Part shown: positions 54,371 through 64,000 of the stretch, piece after piece
Position numbering within the stretch: position 1 is the stretch's first letter
How the letters are laid out: every line of letters begins with the position of its first letter
Origin: Haberlea rhodopensis
Lineage: Eukaryota > Streptophyta > Magnoliopsida > Lamiales > Gesneriaceae
DNA: 64,000 nucleotides
Reading direction: 5' to 3'
Assembly (NCBI GenBank): GCA_907163345.1
Contig: CAJQUN010000140.1
Span: forward strand, 1,426,001-1,490,000
Translations under genes and position numbers: made by a program
The notes under the pieces: model-generated
Told to the model about the DNA's origin: nothing
The model's database searches: none
Seen by the model: only the letters and a program-made list of their open reading frames with translations

Positions 54371-55990
54371 TTAATCAAATTTTACATGCACAGATTCTTC
54401 CACAGTAAGTGTTCTATTATTAAATACTCTGAATGCTTTACTAACTGTAGAATATCCAAGAAATATTCCAGCATCAGATTTAGCATCAAAAGCGGTGAGA
54501 TGAGTCTTTCCATTGTTGTGAATAAAACATTTGCAACAAAACACATGGAAATAAGAAATGTTTGGCTTACTGTCATTCCAGATCTCATAAGGGGTTTTAT
54601 TTTCTCGTTTATTAACCATCGATCTGTTCTGCGTATAACATGCTGTGTTGAAAGCTTCTGTCCAAAATCTCTGCGAAATATCTGATTCTGCAAGCATAAA
54701 TCGCGCAGCTTCTTTCAAAGTACGGTTCCTACGCTCAGCAACTCCATTTTGCTGTGGAGTTCTTGCAGCAGAGTATTCGTGTTTGATACCAAGGTCATCT
54801 ATATATGATTCGAGTGATTGATTGGTAAATTCGGTACCTTTATCACTACTGATGTCATATGATATATTGACTTCCTTGGGTAAAATCCCTTCAAGAGCCA
54901 AACAGTCGTATACCGAACAGAAGAACGCCAAACAGGTAGCACCGAGCAGGGTTTTACCGAACAACTGTTGAACCCTCCTCGGTTTCTGGTCAAAGACTAG
55001 CGGAAGACCCGGAGATAAGTAACAAGTCAACCGGCGTAATTAAATGTGCAGTAATGGGGCACGGATTTCCCGGACACGTTTGGCCCCAATTAAGCCACGA
55101 TCAGAGGACATCGTGTTTCGGATCTCCCACGAATTAATCACTGGAAACAGCCCTGTAAATAACCAAGGATGGGGGGTTGGTTTTTTATATGCAAAAAAGA
55201 CTCTGATGAGAGCATATTTACTTCTGTTCGGTCATTTTTGTCATTTTCTATAATATTTTAATAGAGTCATTTTACAACTATAAGTTGTGTCCCAAGAGTC
55301 CTGTAATCAATAAAAAAGTGTGATAGTGAAAATTATACTAGACTAGGTCCCGTGGTTTTTCTCTCAATTTGAGGGCTTTCCACGTAAAAATTTTGGTGTC
55401 TTTCCTTTGTTTTTCATAAACACTAAATTGAAAAATAACGGATCACATCAACTACGAATTCTATCTATCCCACACGATTTCTCATTTTGGAGTCTTTTCA
55501 GTAGTTTGATCAGCTTTGGAGTAGCCTGATCTTTGCCACTTAGAAACAAGACCCACGTAAAACGAGAGTAACCGTCTATTAACACTAGGGTATACTTCAT
55601 TCCCCCTATACTTGTTACTGGTATAGGACCAAAAAGATCCATATGCAGCAACTCTAGGCACCGAGAAGAAGATTTACTCCCTTTGTTCTTAAAGGAGGAT
55701 CTGATTTGCTTACCAAATTGGCATGCTGAGCAGATCTTGTCTTTTGAGAACTCTATTTGGGGCAGTCCAATGACTAGATCAAGCTTATGCAGACTGGAAA
55801 TGGTTAAGTGACTAAATCGCTTGTGCCAAAGCCAATTTTTGGAAATATTCAATGCAGCAAAGCAAGTAGAAGAGGCAGGCTGATTAAGGTTCCAGTCAAT
55901 CTTATACGTGTTCTCATGCCTTCTTCCTACAAGCAGTGTACTGCCATCGATAGATCTGATTGTACATGTGTGCTGGTTGAATTCTACCAA
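54371..55990 (-). pseudogene. pol: Copia integrase (copy C), split by a solo LTR
   Basis: The N-terminal part (55990-55456) holds the GAG-pre-integrase/zinc-binding region: LWHKRFSHL, then CSACQFGKQIRSSFK. The first core aspartate is in LELLHMDLFGPIPV. The frame reads to NEKSCGIDRIRS, where the solo LTR enters. It resumes at 54849 with KGTEFTNQSLESYIDDLGIKHEYSAARTPQQNGVAERRNRTLKEAARFML, which has the last part of the DDE core. FWTEAFNTACYTQNRSMVNK and the C-terminal FHVFCCKCFIHN...FDAKSDAGIFLGYS follow. Apart from the insertion this domain is well preserved. It would integrate element DNA in the nucleus. Confidence 0.85.
54850..55450 (+). repeat. Copia-type solo LTR
   Basis: The LTR is 601 bp, TGATGTCATATG ... 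GGATCACATCA, with a perfect TSD ACTAC (54845-54849 and 55451-55455). The plus strand has the R/U5 text typical of copia LTRs near 55340-55420 (TAGGTCCCGTGGTTTTTCTC, TTCCACGTAAAAATTTTGGTGTC). It is unlike the Sirevirus LTRs here, so it comes from another copia lineage. Confidence 0.9.
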
Positions 55991-56022
55991 GTGACCATTG
56001 TCACAGAGTTAACTGATGTTGA

Positions 56023-56286
56023 TCAAGTTATAACATAGATTTTCAACAAACAGTATATCTTTAATAATAATATTATCGTAGATAATCTTACCCTTACCCA
56101 CGGTTCTACCTTTCGCGTTGTCGCCAAAAGTGATTCTAGGTACGGTGGTGTCAACCAATTCGGATAACAAGCACGGTTCCCTGTCATGTGTCTAGAACAT
56201 CCACTCTCCAGAAACCACTCTGAGCTCCGAACTTGATGGATTCTAGTTTTCTGCAATTAAAGATTTAATTTGATTGGTACACAATC
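56023..56286 (-). pseudogene. Copia protease active-site region (copy C)
   Basis: Minus-strand text EWFLESGCSRHMTGNRACYPNW is the copia protease active site, normally WxLDSGCSRHMTG. The catalytic Asp is Glu here, probably abolishing activity. The rest of the protease (56022-55991) is frame-broken. It is preceded by the Gag C-terminus and followed by the integrase. Confidence 0.75.
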
Positions 56287-57735
56287 TTACTTGGGTCCAG
56301 ACAGGATTAGTTCTTTCGGGACCCACACTTGTATAACCCTGAATTGTTTGGGTCTGTGTGTGTCCTGAAATGTGTGTGCATTAAGTGGTGAAGGTGTTCT
56401 TGGGTGATGTGTGTGATAGTGAGTATATGCATGTTGTTTAGGTTTTTGGTTTCTGTTGAGTAGCATATACCTCTTCTGGAAAGGCATACAATTATAGTAC
56501 CAGTTGGGTTTTACATCTCGAGTTGCCTGACCAGTGGGCTTATGTCTATTTCTAAACTTTCGCCCCGGTCTAGCTTTCTCTATTGGCTCAACATAACCGA
56601 TACCTTTGTGTGATGCCCGTTCCTTGATGAGCATTGGCTTCACAGGTTCCTTAACCAATTCACTTGGTTCATATACTGTGCTGGATCTGACAAAATTCAT
56701 CGTTTGAACCTTGTTCATCTCTAGACACGGTTGAGATTTGATGCCAGATGAGTTACTATCATTGTTAGAGTAGCCTATACCGGTAAGATCACCAGCAAGC
56801 CTTATCGACTCAAGCATCTCATCTTTTCTGGAAGTAGATGCGTTCCATGTGCGAACCATCTTAATGAGTTTCTGGTGTGCACATCTTGCTGCATCCCTTT
56901 CTTTCTCTTGTAGACTTACTTTTTCCCTTAAGCATTCCAACTCCTTTGATTGTTCACAATCAAGTTTGTTGTTTTGCTGTTCCGTTGGGATTGAATGTTT
57001 GGTCATATATTCGAAGGATTCATACAACATATGATACTCATTAATCATGTCCTGCAATGTGTTGGTGAGTTCATTATGTGTAAATTCAGAGAGATTTGAG
57101 TCAGTCACCGTCATCGTTGGCCATCAGACAGTGAACTTCTCCATCTTCACTCTCACTGGATGAGCTGGTAGATTCTTCTGATTCTGATTCTGAATCAGCT
57201 CATTTGCTCTTGTTTTTTCAGCCACCAATACTTTCTGGTCTCTGTCCCTTCTGGATGATCTTCTCTTTTCCTTAGACTTTCTATAGTCCTTGGATCCTCT
57301 TTTCTGGTCATCTTTCTTTGGCTTAGGACAGTCCGTGATAAAATGTCATGGCTTAAGACAGTTGAAGCAGACACGATCATCCTCATCTGATCTATTTTTA
57401 AAGTTCTGCTTCCTTGGATAAGATTGATAGGTCTTTTGATTCTTTTTCATAAATTTTCCAAATTTTTTGACAAATAGCACCATTGCATCATTGCATATTT
57501 GTTCGGGAGTCATCTCTGTTGTGGTAGATAGAGATTTTGATGCAGTAGAGCTTTGGTTGGTTGATTGGTGTTGGGTTCATCTTCAATCCGAATGCCTAGT
57601 TCAAACTCGTATGCTTTTAAGTCAGCAAATAGATCATGTAGATCTATCTTGTTTAAGTCTTTGGATTCTCTCATGGCAATTGTTTTAACATCTCATTCTC
57701 TTGGGAGACCTCTCATGACTTTTATGGTGACTTCC
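56287..57735 (-). pseudogene. gag: Sirevirus Gag (copy C), N-terminally cut
   Basis: From 57735 leftward, broken frames give the end of the copia Gag domain (TIAMRESKDLNKIDLHDLFADLKAYEFEL). The zinc knuckle reads CFNCLKP, stop, HFITDC near 57350: a TGA stands where an Arg codon is expected. A Lys/Arg-rich segment follows, then the open part 57114-56287. That part begins with a heptad-rich, likely coiled-coil stretch (LTNTLQDMINEYHMLYESFEYM, then KLDCEQSKELECLREKVSLQEKERDAA). It ends in a basic, Pro-rich tail. The Gag N-terminus and 5' LTR should lie beyond the Athila element to the right, outside the window. Confidence 0.8.
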
Positions 57736-58002
57736 TGATAGGGTTGAATATTAAGCGTTTTTAGGCTATGATATGTATATGTTTTGGTGTTGATTCTTGG
57801 ATTATTTTACGGTTTATGGTATATATTTCTATATTTCAGGAATCAATGTTGAAATGCATAAAAGTAGAAGAAATGAACCAAAAATGATGAAAGAATGAAT
57901 AAAGTTGAAGAAAAGAGGAAAAAAACCAGAATTCAAGACACATGTTGCTCCTTTCTCCTCAAATTACTATATGTTCGAGCCATGTTTTGGAAATGTGGTC
58001 CA

Positions 58003-58009
58003 TATAAAA
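58003..58009 (+). promoter_or_regulatory. Likely TATA box of Athila E LTR
   Basis: TATAAAA in GGTCCATATAAAAGTTG. The same box (CATATAAACG) is in the solo LTR at about 13580, at the same distance before its dyad array. Confidence 0.5.
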
Positions 58010-58148
58010 GTTGTATAACTTTCTCTTATCTTCGCGTGGACAGCTGATTCATCAAATTTGGAGTTCATATGAGAAAGTTATGGCCAAAATACGAAACTCG
58101 CCAGAAGCTGAAAAAAAGGCGAAGAAACATCATTGAATTAATTCAACA

Positions 58149-58319
58149 GGCGTAATTACGCCTACTTTGAGGCGTAACTACGCCTAGCCCACGGCTTTTG
58201 AAAATTTAAGTGGCGTAATTACGCCACTTTGGAGGCGTAATTACGCCTATCACGCGGGAAGCCAGATTGTTGACACGTCGACGGGCGTAACTACGCCACT
58301 TCGGAGGCGTAATTACGCC
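58149..58319. repeat. Six-dyad GGCGTAATTACGCC array (three pairs)
   Basis: Centres are at about 58155/58177, 58218/58240 and 58290/58312, all pairs exactly 22 bp apart with 8-bp spacers. Four dyads are perfect GGCGTAATTACGCC; two have a central C for T. Flanks extend some palindromes (GTGGCG...CGCCAC, AGGCG...CGCCT). Confidence 0.93.
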
Positions 58320-59393
58320 TGATGAATTTTGGAAATTTTTGACTGCTTTCCTTATTTGATGCACAGGATTTTTTTACAAGGGACGGACGAGACCTACTCA
58401 AGGGGGGATTATAATTCAGACCTAGACATCATAGCCTCCATCACCCATCATCCTCTCCAACCATCCATACACCATAACCATTGAAGAAGAGACACATCGG
58501 AAGATACGGGACGACGGAGCAACGCAAGGAGTCAACGCCTCTCGTTATTTCCGTATTTCTAACTTTAGTTCTATATTTTCATTAGATTTTAATGTTTAGA
58601 ATGTTGCAAAACATGTTTATGCATTGTTATTTGATGGAGATTGTCGGCTAGGTTTGTTATCAAGACTTAGGGGATCCTTTGTATGAACCCATGATTTTAA
58701 TTGAATGTTTTTGATTGATTCTTATTATCTAAGTGCTTAGATCATTGTTCTTCATGCTTTTAAGGGTTTGGACATCTTTGAATGATATTTAAATTACAAT
58801 CGAGATCGAGAGATAAAATTGTGATTCGATATAGTGATTTACGCCGTGGATTTCAGACTGATATCGAGAGATGAAGTCAAATACACGTGTGATAGCTATA
58901 GATATCTAGTAATCGAAAGCTAGAAGTTTTCACGGATCTTAATACAATATTGTGTTGTTAAATAAGTACACGAGAGTGACTTACTGCAATTTGATATTAG
59001 GTTTAATATAACTCGAGAGAGTATATTGGATAAATTTGGAAAACTCGTCACCTTAGATTGTTTGAATTCAATTCTTAACTAATAGGTGAATTGTAGGGGA
59101 TTACTTAGGTGAACCGAAAGTCTTGATAATTGTTTCTTCTGATTTTATTCTTATTCGTTCTTGTGTTTTTGGGTTAATCTTGAGTTCATTAGTCAATTTA
59201 GTTAATTAATCACAACCAGTTATCGTAGACTAAATATAGTTAAACTAGTGGAGTTTGGTAATTATTTCCTAGTCCTCGTGGGTTCGACAATCCGTACTTT
59301 TCATATCATTATACTAAAACTTGACACCGTGCACTTGCGGTACACAATCGCTACACTGCAAAATAATGTTTAAAATAATAGCGATCAAGTTTT

Positions 59394-59411
59394 TGGCGCC
59401 GTTGCCGGGGA
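59394..59411 (+). other. tRNA-Asp PBS of Athila copy E
   Basis: TGGCGCCGTTGCCGGGGA, 6 bp after the LTR end, a perfect complement of the tRNA-Asp 3' end. Confidence 0.92.
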
Positions 59412-59551
59412 CTAGTTTTAATAATATCAAACGAGATTAGTTGACTGTAGTTTAGTCATTTGTTTTTTTTTTTTTATTTTCGTTTTTTTTCTTCTCTTCT
59501 ACTGTTTCTTTTTGTTTTGGTTGATTGTTAAAGGGTACTATCTCTTGGTGC

Positions 59552-61963
59552 ATGCTAAGGAGTAGCAACCCTACACTTGAGCCCTTTGATCCCGAGATTG
59601 AACGCACTTGTCAAAGGAGGCTAAGGCAAGCAAGAGCACATATGGCTAATACCGAGGAGATTCCGGTACCACCAGTTGCAAGATCACTCATGGACTACGC
59701 CCACCCTGCATTCCATGGATCACTGTCAAGTATCACGAGACCAACCATACAGGCTAACAATTTTGAGATCAAGCCTGCTATCATACAAATGATCCAACAT
59801 TCGGTCCAGTTTGGGGGAGCTGCTACAGATGATCCAAATGATCACATCTCCAACTTCTTGGAGATTTGTGATACGTTCAAGCATAATGGCGTTACTGACG
59901 ACGCCATCAGGTTACGTTTGTTTCCCTTTTCTTTAAAAGAAAAAGCTAAATCCTGGTTACAATCGTTGCCTGCAGGATCTATTACCACGTGGGATGGAAT
60001 GGCGCGGTTGTTCTTGTCAAAATTCTTTCCACCATCCAAGACGGCCAAGATGCGCAATGACATCACTACTTTTGCCCAATGTGATCCAGAGACACTATAT
60101 GAGGCTTGGGAGCGCTTCAAAGATCTACTGAGGAGATGCCCACATCACGGCCTCCCTATCTGGCTGCAGGTACAAACATTTTATAACGGGTTATTTTCTG
60201 ATAATCGTTCTATGATTGATGCAGCGTCAGGAGGAACTGTGATGAGGAAGACGCCCGAGGAAGCTTATACACTGTTGGAGGAGATGGCTGCTAATAGCTG
60301 TCAATGGCAGTCCGAGAGGAACATGCCAAAGAAGCAAGTCGGATTGCATCAAGTGAGTGAAGTCACTGCCCTAGCTGCCCACTTGGAAGCGCTGAACAAG
60401 AAGATCGATAGTTTGAGCATGCATGCAATGCAAGTCCAAACTGTTACATGCGAGCTTTGCCATGGAGGACATCCGAGCACTGAATGCCAGGTTGGTAACC
60501 CATTCATTACTACTAATGAAGCTGTTAATTTCGTAGGGAACCAACCACCACAGACCTACCCCTACCCAAATACGTACAATACTGGGCCGAGGAACTATCC
60601 CCAACCACCACCGGGGTATGCACCAAAGCCAAGCATGGAGGAGCTGCTAACTAAGTTCATATCATCGGCTGAAACAAGGATGAACAATCATGAGGCATCG
60701 ATAAAGAACTTGGAAGTCCAAATGGGACAATTAGCAAAGATCGTAGCCGAACGAGCACCAGGATCACTATCTAGTGACACTGAGACGAAACCTAGGGAGC
60801 AAGTCCATGCTATCACGTTGAGGAGTGGAAAGGAGGTCGCTGAGAAGAAGGATGTGCACGTAGAGTTAAGAGGCGAGGCGAACATCAAGCAAGAAGAGGG
60901 ACAAACACGCGACAAAGGTAAGTCTACTAAGACCTCTACACCCATCACACCTGCTAAGGTAGATATCCCACCCCCATTCCCCGCTGCGTATAAGAGAGCA
61001 AAGATCGATGCTAAATTTGCTAAATTTTTAGAATTGATTAAGAATCTTCATATTGAGATGCCTTTCATAGATGCTATTCGGCACATGCCGAATTATGCTA
61101 AGTTTTTAAAGGAGATTCTATCGAAAAAGCGGAAACTGGGAGAGCATGAGATGATAAACTTAACCGAGGAGTGTTCAGCTGTCATTCAAAATGATTCACC
61201 TCCAAAGTTAAAGGATCCAGGGAGTTTCACTATACCTTGCAAAATAAATTCTAAATCTTTTAATAAATCTTTATGTGATTTGGGGTCAAGTGTTAATTTA
61301 ATGCCTTTGTCTGTGTACAGGAAGCTGGGCTTAGGAGAGTTAAAAGCAATCAATGTCTCATTGCAGATGGCAGACAAGTCCATCAAGTACCCTCATGGGA
61401 TAGTGGAGGATGTACCGGTAAAGGTTGACAAATTCACCATTCCGGTGGATTTCATGGTGCTAGACATAAAGGAGGAGGCGGACATGCCATTGATATTAGG
61501 AAGACCGTTCCTAGCTACTGGAAGGGCATTGATAGATGTCCAAGAAGGGAAGTTGATCCTCCGAGTAGGGGGGGATCAAGTTACTTATGATATGTTCAAA
61601 GTTGTGAACACTACACGCACTGAGCACCGATGTTTTAGTGTCAATATAATTGATACACTATCTGTTGATGCGATGCAGGGTAAGAGTGAGAATAAGGAGG
61701 AGGTCACATCGAATGGGCAACAAAGAAGAGGTAAATTTGGTGTAGGAGACTCGGTATTAATGAATAGGAAAAAGATGAGATTTTTTCCATGGGAGTCTGA
61801 CGCACCATGGGCTGGACCATTCAAAGTTGTCGATGTTTTACCATTCGACACCTTCAAACTGAGAGATGACCGTGGGGGACTATTCACTGTGAAAGAGAAG
61901 TGGTTACGACATTACCACATGGAGGATGGAAAATCGTCCCCCACTGGCCCTTGCGGCACTTGA
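59552..61963 (+). CDS. gag-pro: Athila-type Gag-protease protein fused to an integrase C-terminal tail
   Basis: This is the only long intact ORF in the window. I start at 59552 (MLRSSNPTLEPFDPEIER), which aligns with the Gag start of Athila copy C; the frame is open from 59525. Numbered from 59525, the Gag core spans about 100-215 (FLEICDTFKHNG, RLFPFSLKEKAKSWL, FFPPSKTAKMRNDITTF). The zinc knuckle CELCHGGHPSTEC is at 309-321. A Pro/Asn-rich spacer follows, then a predicted helix (MEELLTKF) and a basic linker. The protease has CDLGSSVNLMP at 584-594, with DLGS in place of DTG, and ILGRPFLA at 657-664. From about 735 it joins GKFGVGDSVLMNRKKMRFF...WAGPFKVVDVLPF, the integrase C-terminal region. 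RT, RNase H, and the integrase zinc finger and core are missing, with no break in frame. Gag and protease could be functional; replication would need enzymes from a relative. Confidence 0.9.
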   Translation: MLRSSNPTLEPFDPEIERTCQRRLRQARAHMANTEEIPVPPVARSLMDYAHPAFHGSLSSITRPTIQANNFEIKPAIIQMIQHSVQFGGAATDDPNDHISNFLEICDTFKHNGVTDDAIRLRLFPFSLKEKAKSWLQSLPAGSITTWDGMARLFLSKFFPPSKTAKMRNDITTFAQCDPETLYEAWERFKDLLRRCPHHGLPIWLQVQTFYNGLFSDNRSMIDAASGGTVMRKTPEEAYTLLEEMAANSCQWQSERNMPKKQVGLHQVSEVTALAAHLEALNKKIDSLSMHAMQVQTVTCELCHGGHPSTECQVGNPFITTNEAVNFVGNQPPQTYPYPNTYNTGPRNYPQPPPGYAPKPSMEELLTKFISSAETRMNNHEASIKNLEVQMGQLAKIVAERAPGSLSSDTETKPREQVHAITLRSGKEVAEKKDVHVELRGEANIKQEEGQTRDKGKSTKTSTPITPAKVDIPPPFPAAYKRAKIDAKFAKFLELIKNLHIEMPFIDAIRHMPNYAKFLKEILSKKRKLGEHEMINLTEECSAVIQNDSPPKLKDPGSFTIPCKINSKSFNKSLCDLGSSVNLMPLSVYRKLGLGELKAINVSLQMADKSIKYPHGIVEDVPVKVDKFTIPVDFMVLDIKEEADMPLILGRPFLATGRALIDVQEGKLILRVGGDQVTYDMFKVVNTTRTEHRCFSVNIIDTLSVDAMQGKSENKEEVTSNGQQRRGKFGVGDSVLMNRKKMRFFPWESDAPWAGPFKVVDVLPFDTFKLRDDRGGLFTVKEKWLRHYHMEDGKSSPTGPCGT

Positions 61964-63452
61964 GCGTAAATGGTAAAAAGTCCAGCTTGGGACTATAAAT
62001 CAAGAACTATTTCCTATCCCTTTCGCTTTGTTTTAGTTTATTTTGGTTTGTTTTTGTTTTTTTGATTTTGAGAGACTCCATGCGTGCTGTGACGTGTTCC
62101 AACAATATGCCCCACGAGCTGATGAGGAATTGGACAACGATCACTGACGGTCGTTGTCAACGGTACATGCTTTGTTGTACTTTCCATGATTATTACATTG
62201 AGGACAATGCATGAATTAAGTTTGGGGGAGTGCATTACTGTGTCATGCTTCTTATTTGGAAATTGATCGTTTCTGGAGCACCAACAAAAAAATTTCTTGA
62301 AAATGAGTTCAATTAGTAAGATAAGAATAAATCATAGTAGTGGTCTCTATTTCATGATGATATTAGTCTCACTATGCATGTCAACTTGAGTTTTGATGAT
62401 TGTAAGACTTGTTTGTGAATATCTTGTTTTGAGTAGCATGTCAAAGATGAGGAATATTTTGAGCACATTTGAGTCATAATCTTGTGAATTGCATTTGTAG
62501 TAGTGAAATTTTTTGTGAACTTGATGAATTGTTTTGAGCATCTTAGAGTACCTCAGACTATTTTATGATGACACTTTGAGGCGAAATTTTGTAGTCATGA
62601 ACTTGATTAGGAGATGATATAGGCGATCTTTGGAACGTTTGAGCCTTTCAAGCCTACCTTATTTACATCTTTCCCTAGTGTCCAACTTTGAGCTTGATTG
62701 AAAAAGAATGGAGTATGTTTAACATACTATTAGCCCCCATTCAACATTCTTTGGCAAACTCATTATACCCACCTAATTGAGCCTAAATTGAATTTTTTAT
62801 CTTCACCTAAGGGAGTATAATGATTCTCATTAGATGCACATGAATTGCTATATGTTGATGAGCTTATTGTAAAAAAGATGATGAATGAGAAAAGAAAAGA
62901 ACAGAAAAAGCCTTGAGAAAAAAAAAATTATTATCGAACTAAGACCCAAAGTGGCCAAGGCTAAAAGAGAAAAAGAAGAGAAGCTCAAGTTGTGCTAACA
63001 ATATGAACATTACATGCTTATACTCTCTTCTTTTTGCTATCCTATCCTTTCTTTGAAGCCAAACACCTAGGCCTAACGCTATAAGCTTAAAAAGACCTAT
63101 TGATCCAAGTCTAGGGAGTGACTACATTAGTGGAGAAGTGTTTGAAAATAGAAATATGGGGTACTCAAGGATAATCTTAACTTTCATTACCTAGCATGAT
63201 TTGATCTATGAAAAATGCATGAAACTTGAGAGTGACAATAGCACACACGCACGTTCTGATTCGAAGACATGTTGTTTGATCTAGGAGAAAACACAACTTG
63301 TTAAACTTTCTGATTTATTTTTGTTTGTCTGTAAGTGAGATGTCTGAGCTACATGATTGACTATGAATTGGTTTATTTGAATCTTCAATGTTGAACTTGA
63401 CTGTTTGATCTTATTTCTTGCTCGAGACGATCAAGTTTAAGTTTGGGGGAGT
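61964..63452 (+). other. 3' non-coding region and PPT of Athila copy E
   Basis: No coding frame is present, and no env-like ORF as in full Athila. The blocks 62616-62658, 62690-62860 and 63036-63110 match the minus strand at 27504-27546, 27290-27480 and 27010-27080. A stem-loop AGTATGT-TTA-ACATACT is at 62712-62728. The PPT (TTTAAGTTTGGGGGAGT) ends at 63452. Confidence 0.8.
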
Positions 63453-64000
63453 TGATAGGGTTGAATATTAAGCGTTTTAGGCTATGATATGTATATGTTT
63501 TGGTGTTGATTCTTGGATTATTTTACGGTTTATGGTATATATTTCTATATTTCAGGAATCAATGTTGAAATGCATAAAAGTAGAAGAAATGAACCAAAAA
63601 TGATGAAAGAATGAATAAAGTTGAAGAAAAGAGGAAAAAAACCAGAATTCAAGACACATGTTGCTCCTTTCTCCTCAAATTACTATATGTTCGAGCCATG
63701 TTTTGGAAATGTGGTCCATATAAAAGTTGTAGAACTTTCTCTTATCTTCGCGTGGACAGCTGATTCATCAAATTTGGAGTTCATATGAGAAAGTTATGGC
63801 CAAAATACAAAACTCGCCAGAAGCTGAAAAAAAGGCGAAGAAACATCATTGAATTAATTCAACAGGCGTAATTACGCCTACTTTGAGGCGTAACTACGCC
63901 TAGCCCACGGCTTTTGAAAATTTAAGTGGCGTAATTACGCCACTTTGGAGGCGTAATTACGCCTATCACGCGGGAAGCCAGATTGTTGACACGTCGACAG
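63453..64000 (+). repeat. 3' LTR of Athila copy E (partial)
   Basis: It starts TGATAGGG after the PPT; 548 bp are visible. It differs from the 5' LTR by one T in a T-run, a T/G in GTTGTATAAC, and two changes in or next to CG sites. Four dyads of the array are in view (63865-63963). Confidence 0.92.

Larger units (their letters stand above)
53524..57735 (-). mobile_element. Sirevirus-type copia element (copy C), both ends cut
   Basis: Minus-strand order: gag (57735-56287), protease (about 56256), integrase (55990-54371), linker and RT start (54331-53524). Athila copy C cuts RT at 53523 and Athila copy E cuts gag at 57736. A copia solo LTR splits integrase. Confidence 0.87.
57736..59387 (+). 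repeat. 5' LTR of Athila copy E
   Basis: The LTR is 1,652 bp, TGATAGGG ... AGCGATCA. A TATA-like TATAAAA is at 58003-58009, and the GGCGTAATTACGCC array starts about 140 bp downstream. Confidence 0.92.
57736..64000 (+). mobile_element. Young non-autonomous Athila-type Ty3 element (copy E), 3' end beyond window
   Basis: The 5' LTR is 57736-59387, with a tRNA-Asp PBS at 59394, one long ORF at 59552-61963, a 1.5-kb 3' non-coding region and a PPT. The 3' LTR starts at 63453. The overlapping 548 bp of the LTRs differ at about four positions. RT, RNase H and integrase core are absent. The left TSD would be CTTCC (57731-57735); the right one is outside. Confidence 0.92.

Overview
The window is transposable-element DNA from a flowering plant, almost certainly a eudicot. 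No host protein-coding gene, rRNA or tRNA gene is visible. Every recognisable coding region belongs to a retrotransposon: Ty1/copia of the Sirevirus type, Ty3/gypsy of the Athila and chromovirus types, and an RTE-like LINE. The downstream third ORF of the Sireviruses is of a kind I associate with Lamiales genomes, but that is a weak inference.

Layout. 1-6407: 3' part of a plus-strand Sirevirus (RT/RNase H, third ORF, 3' LTR at 5162-6407). 6408-8128: unassigned DNA with an old Sirevirus LTR relic. 8129-9121: chromovirus-like LTR piece. 9122-21466: a minus-strand RTE-like LINE in three pieces, split by a decayed minus-strand chromovirus (9270-18443, itself holding an Athila-type solo LTR at 13337-14716) and by an LTR-like insertion (20141-21280). 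21467-36417: a minus-strand Sirevirus interrupted by a complete non-autonomous Athila-type element (25154-32044, TSD CCTGT) and by a hAT-type MITE (32726-33388, 8-bp TSD). About 36418-40000: a chromovirus-like LTR, PBS and decayed pol on the plus strand. About 40000-53523: a minus-strand Athila split by a deleted chromovirus (41595-49453, TSD AAGAT), which in turn carries a 343-bp TRIM-like element with two hairpins (46067-46409). 53524-57735: a minus-strand Sirevirus piece with a copia solo LTR in its integrase (54850-55450, TSD ACTAC). 57736-64000: a young plus-strand non-autonomous Athila with nearly identical LTRs and one intact ORF fusing Gag and protease to an integrase C-terminal tail. 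Its 3' LTR runs out of the window.

The target duplications give a nesting order. The LINE and the old Sireviruses are the substrate; Athila and chromovirus elements inserted into them; MITE, TRIM-like and solo-LTR insertions followed. Several elements lack RT, RNase H and integrase core, so they would need enzymes from relatives elsewhere.

The most unusual signals are three. First, arrays of short GC-rich dyads with a GGCG-N6-CGCC shape occur in five different LTR types, paired at 20-22 bp centre to centre. Second, the TRIM-like element has the arrangement B'-B-PBS-PPT-A-A', as if both strong-stop DNAs had folded back at a shared palindrome. Third, a conserved 3' non-coding block, with a compensated stem-loop, is shared by two Athila subfamilies whose LTRs differ.
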